Positions 1-5,285 of a stretch of 17,839 nt of DNA are shown one piece after another. The notes under the pieces were generated by a model. The model saw only the letters and a program-made list of their open reading frames with translations, was not told the DNA's origin and did no database searches. Source of the stretch: CBFCZU01 sp965602635 (GTDB taxonomy: Bacteria > Planctomycetota > Phycisphaerae > SM23-33). The stretch's first letter is position 1, and each line of letters begins with the position of its first letter. A program made the translations under genes and the position numbers. Location: contig CBFCZU010000069.1 in assembly GCA_965602635.1 (NCBI GenBank), forward strand, positions 1 through 17,839, read 5' to 3'.

Positions 1-54
1 AGACAATGGTTCTGGGACAATCCGAAGGAACTCTACCGGCTGAATCTTCAGTAG
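1..54 (+). CDS. Amidohydrolase family protein, 3' end only (partial)
   Basis: Frame 1 is open from the first base and reads QWFWDNPKELYRLNLQ before a TAG stop at 52-54. A tail of this form (a small residue run, then N-A/P-x-x-L-Y-x-L) is typical of the last helix of metal-dependent TIM-barrel amidohydrolases, where it closes the barrel. Only 17 codons are visible, so no metal ligand can be checked. The assignment rests on this short tail alone. No neighbour on the same strand follows closely. Confidence 0.4.
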   Translation, partial: RQWFWDNPKELYRLNLQ

Positions 55-421
55 GGCGTCCCAACTGTCCGGGCCCGGGCAGGCAGCTCGGCCAGCGCGG
101 CGCAGTCGGCCTGGTCGTGACAGACCTCCGCTCGGCGGTGAGGTTGCCGCCGTAGGCGACGTAGACCGGCAGGCCCTGCCAGCTCTCGGCCGCGGCCTGG
201 AGTACCGCCCGCATGTACCGGTTGATGCTTCCGATGAACACAACCCCATTGTCGCGGCCTGTCAAGCGATGCCATTGCGACCGTGTTGAAGCGCGGGAGA
301 GACGCCAACCCGGGGCCCATCGAGGCCATACTGCGGGGCGACGACCCGGAAGGCATCAGCCTGAGCAAGCTGCACAGGAATCTGCCGGCACGTTGGACGA
401 AGCAGCGAGATGAGTGGCTCC
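55..421. other. 367-bp stretch without an intact gene; two possible gene remnants
   Basis: No convincing complete gene fills this space. Two short protein-like stretches are visible. One is on the minus strand at about 241-130. The other is on the plus strand at about 268-420: it has a GTG at 283, reads through DANPGPIEAIL and WTKQRDEWLL, and runs out of frame into the 3' end of the neighbouring minus-strand gene. Neither has a clear start signal and a sensible end. They may be the decayed edges of lost genes, or chance. Confidence 0.35.
130..241 (-). pseudogene. Possible 5' fragment of a truncated gene
   Basis: From a GTG at 241 the minus strand reads MFIGSINRYMRAVLQAA, then a stretch ending VYVAYGGNLTAER near 130. 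This has the composition and hydrophobic pattern of a folded N-terminus (short strand, helix, strand with a G-G-N turn). The frame then turns into Arg/Pro/Thr-rich non-protein-like sequence and stays open to the window edge. The G-G-N-x-T turn reminds me of methyltransferase-like 'antirestriction adenine methylase' proteins, but the resemblance is from memory and weak. No frameshift restoring a longer protein was found. Confidence 0.2.
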
Positions 422-901
422 TCAGGAATAGAAAAGTGCGGCCAGAACGCTCAGTGCAGTGGAAGTGAAGACCGCTGCCTTCCCGAAGGATTCGCGCCAC
501 GACAGAAGTCCGATGACGAACGCCGAAATCTGACCGCCCAGGAACAGGAAGAAGGGAATCCAGACGTGCACTCGTTCACCGGTCAACAGTACTAAGAGAC
601 CTGCAATAACGAGTGAGCCGAGGGAAATGAGCAGAGCCCATTTCCCTCGGCTCAGCCCAGCGAAGCGACCTTCTCTCACTGTTCCGTAGGATGCCGGTGG
701 GTCCATCTCTGAGAGTACGGCTTCCACATCGGAGGCTTGAGCATCATTCCCGCCTGTTCTCGCCTGCAGTGCCTCATGGATATGAGAGTCAAGCTGCCTC
801 AACAGGTCTTGCCGTTCCCGCTCTGGCATGCGTTCCAGGTGCGCCGCTACTTCCTTCAGATACGACTGCACTCTCGCACGAACCTGTTCATTATTCTTCA
901 T
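422..901 (-). CDS. HAAS/DUF1700-type membrane protein paired with PadR
   Basis: A 159-residue protein with an acidic/basic helical cytoplasmic N-terminus (about residues 1-75; E-R-M-P-E-R-E-R, then a helix ending in L-S-E-M-D-P-P). Three hydrophobic segments follow, at about 88-106, 112-133 and 141-158. The N-terminal part fits the HAAS (DUF1700) helical domain, which in many bacteria is encoded directly after a PadR repressor and is thought to pass a signal to membrane partners. Here the membrane part is short, with no kinase or transporter domain. The ATG at 901 is preferred because AGGAG lies 8 bases before it. The ATG two codons upstream at 907 would have only a 2-base spacing. It overlaps the end of the PadR gene by 11 bases (translational coupling). 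Confidence 0.7.
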   Translation of the reverse strand: MKNNEQVRARVQSYLKEVAAHLERMPERERQDLLRQLDSHIHEALQARTGGNDAQASDVEAVLSEMDPPASYGTVREGRFAGLSRGKWALLISLGSLVIAGLLVLLTGERVHVWIPFFLFLGGQISAFVIGLLSWRESFGKAAVFTSTALSVLAALFYS

Positions 902-1241
902 TGCCATGTCTCCTGTCCGTGGTTTCCCGAAGTTCTGTCATCGCCGCGCACAACCCGCCCCAATAGGCGTTCATCTCGCCGATGCGATGTCGCCCGACGG
1001 CTGTAAGTGAGAAATACCGCCTGGGGGGCCCGCTTGACGATGGTGCGTCACGGACCTTTACATACCCGTCCTGTTTGAGTCGGCTCAGGATCGGATAGAC
1101 GGTGCTTTCGGTTACGGCTAGCTGTTCGACGCCTTTCAGGCGTTGCACCAGTTCATAGCCATAGGTTTCGGCGCGGGAGATGGCGTTCAAGACGCAGAAC
1201 TCCAGCAGGCCCTTGCGAAGCTGCGTTATCCATGTCCTCAT
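891..1241 (-). CDS. PadR-family transcriptional regulator
   Basis: A 116-residue winged-helix protein. It carries the family hallmarks: an N-terminal helix reading LLEFCVLNAI, then the TYGYELVQRL helix, the recognition region TESTVYPILSRLKQDGYV (about residues 44-61), and the wing ending in G-P-P-R-R-Y-F-S-L-T-A-V-G. The length matches PadR subfamily 2 proteins, which carry one C-terminal dimer helix. These are usually repressors of their own operon. An AAGGA lies 6-7 bases before the ATG. It is the first gene of a two-gene operon with the HAAS protein, and the palindrome overlapping its promoter suggests autoregulation. The effector cannot be inferred. Confidence 0.88.
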   Translation of the reverse strand: MRTWITQLRKGLLEFCVLNAISRAETYGYELVQRLKGVEQLAVTESTVYPILSRLKQDGYVKVRDAPSSSGPPRRYFSLTAVGRHRIGEMNAYWGGLCAAMTELRETTDRRHGNEE

Positions 1242-1253
1242 ACGGTATCCTTT

Positions 1254-1294
1254 ATTACGTAGTACATGCTACTGCGTAATACGTGGTACGCCAA
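1254..1294 (-). promoter_or_regulatory. padR promoter with overlapping palindromic operator
   Basis: On the minus strand TTGGCG (1294-1289) is followed after 17 bases by TAGCAT (1271-1266), giving a sigma70-like promoter and a short leader of about 18 bases. Over it lies a 27-bp near-perfect palindrome at 1254-1280: ATTACG-x-AGTA on the left, TACT-x-CGTAAT on the right, and only five central or odd positions unpaired. A further half-site-like ACGTGGTAC follows at 1281-1289. A palindrome covering the -10 of a padR gene is the usual arrangement for self-repression. The sites are seen; the binding is inferred. Confidence 0.6.
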
Positions 1295-1389
1295 GAGGCA
1301 ATCTTGAGGAAATGGGACCGGTGCCATCGCCAGCATCCAGGGCAACGGAAGCGCGCCACGGGGGGCCAGAGTAGAGGTCAGGCAAACCC

Positions 1390-1456
1390 GTGGGCAGAAC
1401 CCGCCTTCCGGCTTCGCTGGCGCTACGCCGTGACAAGTCCGGCGGGACCTGCCCAC
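1390..1456. repeat. 67-bp inverted-repeat element (REP/MITE-like)
   Basis: The left arm GTGGGCAGAACCCGCC (1390-1405) pairs with the right arm GGCGGGACCTGCCCAC (1441-1456) at 14 of 16 positions. The 35-base loop contains a smaller GGCG-CTA-CGCC hairpin. The shape is that of a dispersed extragenic palindrome. It carries no coding capacity, and only one copy is present in this window. Confidence 0.5.
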
Positions 1457-1510
1457 CCTACCCCGCGCCCAACACAAATCCCCTGCATCCCATGCATCCC
1501 TGCGAGGCTG

Positions 1511-1537
1511 TTATGGTGATGCATTTGCGCGCGCAAA
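1511..1537. promoter_or_regulatory. Palindrome TTTGCGCGCGCAAA, copy 1 (operator candidate)
   Basis: A perfect 14-bp palindrome with a central CG lies at 1524-1537, preceded by TTATGG at 1511-1516 with a 7-base gap. The same composite recurs at 1622-1648. Even-length palindromes centred on CG are the usual operators of LacI-family regulators. No such regulator gene is in the window, so this assignment is an inference from shape. Confidence 0.4.
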
Positions 1538-1621
1538 CGCTACCCCCCCCTCCCGGCGAAATCGTGGGAAAATGAGAATTTCGGCCGCCGGCCCGGCCGG
1601 GAGTTATGGCAAGGGGGGTCA

Positions 1622-1648
1622 TTATGGCAACACGTTTGCGCGCGCAAA
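1622..1648. promoter_or_regulatory. Palindrome TTTGCGCGCGCAAA, copy 2 (operator candidate)
   Basis: The second exact copy of the 14-bp palindrome is at 1635-1648, again preceded by TTATGG (1622-1627) with exactly 7 bases between. The centre-to-centre distance to copy 1 is 111 bp, about 10.5 helical turns. The nearest downstream gene on this strand starts 549 bp away at 2197. Confidence 0.4.
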
Positions 1649-1729
1649 GGCTTCCGCTGGCCTAAGGGTAGAGGCGCGCCATAGGTGTGCGCCTCCGAAG
1701 CGACTGAAAACCGAATAGGCGAGTTCGTG

Positions 1730-1807
1730 GGGTGGCACGGTTTGCTCGCAAACCGTGTTGCTCGAAACGCGGAACGATCACAGCTTGACAAGCAAGCTGT
1801 GGCACCC
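1730..1807. repeat. REPIN-like element: two inverted REP hairpins
   Basis: The left unit is GGGTGGCAC leading into a 9-bp stem CACGGTTTG (1736-1744), loop CTCG, CAAACCGTG (1749-1757). The right unit is the same design on the other strand: stem CACAGCTTG (1779-1787), 5-base loop, CAAGCTGTG (1793-1801), with its GGGTGCCAC foot as the complement of 1799-1807. A G/T-rich foot plus imperfect palindrome, present twice in inverted orientation, is the layout of REPs mobilised by REP-associated tyrosine transposases (RAYT). No transposase gene is in the window. Confidence 0.5.
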
Positions 1808-1863
1808 GCAGGTTCAAGGCGGCGGCAACGTGGGCAAGCTGGGCCGTTTGCACTCAACAGAGT

Positions 1864-1945
1864 CCGCGGTGTTCGCGAAGCTTGTCCGGCGTAGCCGGTT
1901 CCTGCGAAGCCTCGGCGAAGCAGGACGGCGAAGCCGGATTCGCGG
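1864..1945. repeat. Cluster of small hairpins within a closing stem
   Basis: CCGGC-GTA-GCCGG (1886-1898) and TCCTGC/GCAGGA (1900-1905 with 1920-1925) are enclosed by CCGCG (1864-1868) pairing with CGCGG (1941-1945). The GCGAAGC word recurs several times. It resembles intergenic repeat debris, and no function can be assigned. Confidence 0.3.
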
Positions 1946-2000
1946 CGCAAAACAGGAAACGCCTTGGCGGACAAGAACTTACGTATTCGGGGCCCGTCGC

Positions 2001-2090
2001 GGAACTTTCCGTTTCGTTCCGTTTCGTTCCAAAACTTTCCGTTTCGTTCCGTTTCGTTCCGCTCCGTTCCGCTCGTTTCCGCCCCGTTGC
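2001..2090. repeat. Polypyrimidine array with exact 10-bp period
   Basis: Nine consecutive 10-mers ending in CC (the last in GC) run without slippage from 2001 to 2090. Four are identical (GTTTCGTTCC at 2011, 2021, 2041 and 2051). The first 60 bases form two 30-bp higher-order units, xxAACTTTCC followed by two GTTTCGTTCC. The later units decay toward GCTCCGTTCC, GCTCGTTTCC and GCCCCGTTGC. It ends about 53 bp before the TACAAT -10 candidate of the glycyl radical operon. The frame reading Ser-Val-Ser-Phe-Arg through it is an artefact. Confidence 0.75.
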
Positions 2091-2118
2091 GGACGGTCGC
2101 TCAGGGCGGCCGGAAAGC

Positions 2119-2148
2119 TTCGTCCGTCCGGGCCGGGGCCTGTACAAT
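2119..2148 (+). promoter_or_regulatory. Candidate promoter of the glycyl radical enzyme operon
   Basis: TACAAT (2143-2148) is a good -10 match and would give a leader of about 42 bases before the GTG at 2197. The -35 region (near 2119-2125, TTCGTC) is poor, which suggests an activator or another sigma factor. GGACGG (2091-2096) and CCGTCC (2124-2129) form an inverted repeat over the -35 zone. Confidence 0.3.
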
Positions 2149-2196
2149 GGCGAAACAGGCAAGCGGGCCGGACGCGGACCGCAGTTGAGGTGTGTA

Positions 2197-3120
2197 GTGA
2201 TAGTTAGTGACATTCAGCGGTTCTCGGTCCACGACGGGCCGGGCATTCGGACAACCGTCTTCCTGAAGGGCTGCAACCTGCGCTGCCTCTGGTGCCACAA
2301 CCCCGAGACGCTCCGGCCGGAGGCGGAGGTGCAGTTTGTCCCAGGCCGGTGCGTCGGCTGCGGGGCGTGCCTGTCGGCCTGTCCGAACAAGGCCCACACG
2401 CTGACGGACGGCTCGCGCCGGTTCGACCGCTCACTATGCGAGGCCTGCGGACGATGTGCGGCCGGGTGTTACGCCCGCGCCCTGGTCATGGTGGGCAGGG
2501 AGATGACCGTCGAACAGGTCATGGCGGAGGTGGCGGCCGACCGGGAGTTCTACGACAGCTCCGGCGGGGGGGTGACGCTCTCGGGCGGCGAGCCGCTGTT
2601 TCAACTGGATGCCGCCGTCGAGTTGCTGCGGGCGTGCAAGGCCGAGGGCATACACACCGCGATCGAGACGAATCTTGACTGGCCCTGGTCGCACGTCGCG
2701 GCCGTCTTGGCGGTGACCGACCTGGTCATGCTGGACATCAAGCTGATGGACCCGGCCGCGCACCGGCGATGGACGGGTTCGGGCAACGAGCGGGTCCTGG
2801 CGAACGCTCGGCGGCTCTCGGGCGATGGCGCCGCGATCATCGTCCGGACACCGGTGATCGGCGGCGTGAACGCGACGGCAGGGGAGATCGGCAAGATTGC
2901 GGATTTCGTCTCCGGCCTGGAGGGGCTGCTGTACTATGAGTTGCTCGCTTACAATCCGCTGGGGATGAGCAAGTACGAGGGCCTGGGCGTGGAGCCTCCC
3001 GCCGAGGAGTTCGCCCGCCCTGACGGGGGGGCGATGGAGGCCCTGGCCGACGAGGCCCGGCGCCGCGGCGTCGAGGTTCGCTGCCGGGACGGGCAAGGCG
3101 AGGAAAGGATCGCGGAATGA
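2197..3120 (+). CDS. Glycyl-radical enzyme activating protein (radical SAM)
   Basis: A 307-residue cytoplasmic iron-sulfur enzyme expected to place the glycyl radical on its partner encoded next. It shows the family signature FSVHDGPGIRTTVFLKGC, the CX3CX2C cluster ligands C26, C30 and C33, and a ferredoxin-like insert with two four-cysteine sets (C52/55/58/62 and C81/84/87/91). The SAM-contacting GGE is at 130-132 inside GGGVTLSGGEP. The two extra clusters place it with activases of catabolic glycyl radical enzymes rather than with the shorter pyruvate formate-lyase activase. The start is the GTG at 2197, with GAGG 6 bases before it. The open frame reaches back to 1882, but only through repeats. 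The stop overlaps the next start (ATGA, 3117-3120), so the pair is translationally coupled. Confidence 0.92.
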   Translation: MIVSDIQRFSVHDGPGIRTTVFLKGCNLRCLWCHNPETLRPEAEVQFVPGRCVGCGACLSACPNKAHTLTDGSRRFDRSLCEACGRCAAGCYARALVMVGREMTVEQVMAEVAADREFYDSSGGGVTLSGGEPLFQLDAAVELLRACKAEGIHTAIETNLDWPWSHVAAVLAVTDLVMLDIKLMDPAAHRRWTGSGNERVLANARRLSGDGAAIIVRTPVIGGVNATAGEIGKIADFVSGLEGLLYYELLAYNPLGMSKYEGLGVEPPAEEFARPDGGAMEALADEARRRGVEVRCRDGQGEERIAE

Positions 3121-5285
3121 GTGTGGCGCCTTCAGCTCCGCTGACGTACGAGGACCGCCTGCGTCGGCTGGTCGAGCGGAAGGGCGAGCAGACGCGCGAG
3201 AAGATCGACCGGTACGGGCACATGGACGAGGACGACCTGGGCCTGGTCGCCCCGCCGGAGGAATTGGACTGGGAGCCGATCCCCAACCACGCCAACGGGT
3301 CGTTCTACGGCGCGGCCGGCTGGGGCGAGAACTTCGCCTCCCTGATGCGGATTCACCCGACCTACGTGGACCCGATGGACGCGCTGGCGGGCAGGTGGAT
3401 GGCCTTCCTGTCGCGGCGGCGCCCGGTGCGCTGGCCGCCGGAGCTGGCCTACCCGCACCTGGTCTGCGAGCAGCAGATGTACGGCATCACCTCCGGCATC
3501 GGCGGCGACTCGCACTTCGGGCCCGACTATTCCATCGGGCTGGAGCTGGGCTGGGGCGGGCTGCTGAGGAAGGTTCGCGACTGCCGCGCCAGCCACGGCC
3601 CGGAGAAGGCGGAGTTCTACCAAGGGGAGGAGGACGTCGTCGAGGCGGTCCAGGACTGGATCCGCCGCACGATCGCCGACATTCACAAGGCGCTCGATGA
3701 GGAAACCAGGCCCGAGCTGAAGGCCAATCTCGCCGAGATGGCCGAGGTGAACGAGTGGGTGCTGGAGGGCCCGCCCCGGACGCTTCGCGAGGCCTGCCAG
3801 TGGATCGCCTGGTTCAACATGGCATCGCGGGTGTACAACCGCGACGGCGCCGGCGGGCAGCTCGACGAGCTGCTCCGGCCATACTACGAGCGCGACGTCG
3901 CGGCCGGGCTGATCGACGACGAGGACGCGATCTTCCTGATCGCCTGCCTGCTGCTCAACGAGACTCACTACTACCAGCTCTCGGGCCCGGCGGCGGACGG
4001 GCGCGACCTGACGAGCCACGTGTCGTTCCTGGTCATCGAGGCCGCCCACCGGCTGGGCGTCGCCAACAACCTGACCGTCCGCGTCCACGACGGGATGGAC
4101 GAGGAGTTCCTGCTGGCGGCCGTGGGGCATCTGCTTCGCGACCGCAAGGGCTGGCCGAGGTTCGCCGGCGACAAGGGGCTCGTCGAGGGGTTCATGCGGA
4201 ACGGCTACCCCGCGGAGCTGGCGCGCGAGCGGATCGCCGTCGGGTGCCACTGGATGGCCATCCCCGGGCGGGAGTACCCGCTCAACGACCTGGTGAAGAT
4301 CAACGTCGCGAAGGTGTTCGAGGTGGCCTTCCACGAGATGGTCGAGGACCCGGCCGTTGCCCCGAGCGTGGGCGAGCTGTGGCGGCGATTCGACGAGCAC
4401 CTGCGGCGGGCGGTCCTGTGCACCGCCAAGGGGATCGACTTCCACCTTGCCCACCAGAAGGACAACACGGTGGAGCTGATGCTCAACCTGCTCTGCCACG
4501 GGCCGATCGAGAAGGGCCTCGACGTCTCCGACGGCGGCGTGGAGTTCTACAACATGTGCGTGGACGGGTCGGGCCTGGCGACGGTGGCCGATTCGTTCGC
4601 CGCGCTGGAGGCGCGGATCGAGCGGGAGGGCGTGCTGAGCTGGGGCGAGGCGGTCGCTCACCTGCGGCGCAATTTCGCCGGGCCTGACGGGCGGCGGGTC
4701 CAGGCGATGTTCAAGTCGGCCCCGCGCTACGGGCAGGGCGGGTCGCTCGGCGACGAGTGGGCCGTCCGCGTAAGCGAGCTGTTCGCGGGGCTGGTCAAGG
4801 AGAGCCCCACCCCCGGCGGGCGGATCATGATCCCGGGGTGGTTCTCCTGGTCATCGACCATCGTGATGGGCGAGGTGGTCGGCGCGACACCCGACGGGCG
4901 CGGGGCGGGCGAGCCCATCTCGCACGGGGCGAACCCCAACAACGGCTTCCGCGCGGACGGGGCCGCGACCGCCATGGCCAAGGCCGTCGCCGCGATCCAG
5001 ACCGGCTACGGGAACACCTGCCCGATTCAGTTGGAGCTCTCGGCCGGGTTCGCCGACGACGACGAGGGCATCGCCAAGGTCGCCGCCCTCATCAAGACGC
5101 ACTTCGACATGGGAGGAACGCTCTTCAACGTGAACATCATCGACAGGGAGAAGCTGCTGGCCGCCCACGCCGACCCCTGGGCGTACCCGGACCTGATCGT
5201 CCGCGTGACGGGCTTCACCGCCTACTTCGCGGCGCTGTCGCCGGCGTTCCGTCAACTGGTCGTGGACCGGATCGTCACGGCGTAG
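3117..5285 (+). CDS. Glycyl radical enzyme of unknown substrate, GCHW active-site variant
   Basis: A 722-residue member of the pyruvate formate-lyase/glycyl radical superfamily. The C-terminal radical loop reads IVRVTGFTAYF, with the radical glycine at G699. The conserved ATPDGRxAGEP motif is at about 590-600, and an IDxHLAHQKDN segment at about 440-450. The thiyl-radical cysteine is C377 in AVGCHWMAIPGREYPLND. Characterised dehydratase/lyase members have GCxE, in which the glutamate two residues after cysteine is the general base; here that position is Trp. It also lacks the Cys-Cys of pyruvate formate-lyase. At 722 residues it is shorter than most catabolic members (about 780-850). It is coupled to its activase. 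The substrate is unknown: no microcompartment, transporter or dehydrogenase gene lies beside it. Confidence 0.9.
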   Translation: MSVAPSAPLTYEDRLRRLVERKGEQTREKIDRYGHMDEDDLGLVAPPEELDWEPIPNHANGSFYGAAGWGENFASLMRIHPTYVDPMDALAGRWMAFLSRRRPVRWPPELAYPHLVCEQQMYGITSGIGGDSHFGPDYSIGLELGWGGLLRKVRDCRASHGPEKAEFYQGEEDVVEAVQDWIRRTIADIHKALDEETRPELKANLAEMAEVNEWVLEGPPRTLREACQWIAWFNMASRVYNRDGAGGQLDELLRPYYERDVAAGLIDDEDAIFLIACLLLNETHYYQLSGPAADGRDLTSHVSFLVIEAAHRLGVANNLTVRVHDGMDEEFLLAAVGHLLRDRKGWPRFAGDKGLVEGFMRNGYPAELARERIAVGCHWMAIPGREYPLNDLVKINVAKVFEVAFHEMVEDPAVAPSVGELWRRFDEHLRRAVLCTAKGIDFHLAHQKDNTVELMLNLLCHGPIEKGLDVSDGGVEFYNMCVDGSGLATVADSFAALEARIEREGVLSWGEAVAHLRRNFAGPDGRRVQAMFKSAPRYGQGGSLGDEWAVRVSELFAGLVKESPTPGGRIMIPGWFSWSSTIVMGEVVGATPDGRGAGEPISHGANPNNGFRADGAATAMAKAVAAIQTGYGNTCPIQLELSAGFADDDEGIAKVAALIKTHFDMGGTLFNVNIIDREKLLAAHADPWAYPDLIVRVTGFTAYFAALSPAFRQLVVDRIVTA

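Larger units (their letters stand above)
1242..2196. other. 955-bp non-coding region dense in repeats and palindromes
   Basis: No gene is supported here. Open frames through it are low-complexity or Arg/Pro/Ser-rich and lack start signals. It contains the padR operator, an inverted-repeat element (1390-1456), two identical palindromes (1524-1537, 1635-1648), a REPIN-like element (1730-1807), a hairpin cluster (1864-1945), a 10-bp-periodic pyrimidine array (2001-2090) and the likely promoter of the downstream glycyl radical operon. The G tract near 1613-1618 and the C tract near 1542-1549 lie between the two identical palindromes. Confidence 0.6.

Noticed and set aside
1882..2196. N-terminal extension of the activase with Ser-Phe-Arg-Phe-Val-Pro repeats
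   Set aside because: It is the 10-bp nucleotide array read in frame. The conserved activase N-terminus begins at the GTG at 2197, which has its own GAGG site.
3117..5285. Calling the gene pflB
   Set aside because: The active-site loop has a single cysteine (GCHW), not the Cys-Cys of pyruvate formate-lyase, and the activase has two extra clusters.
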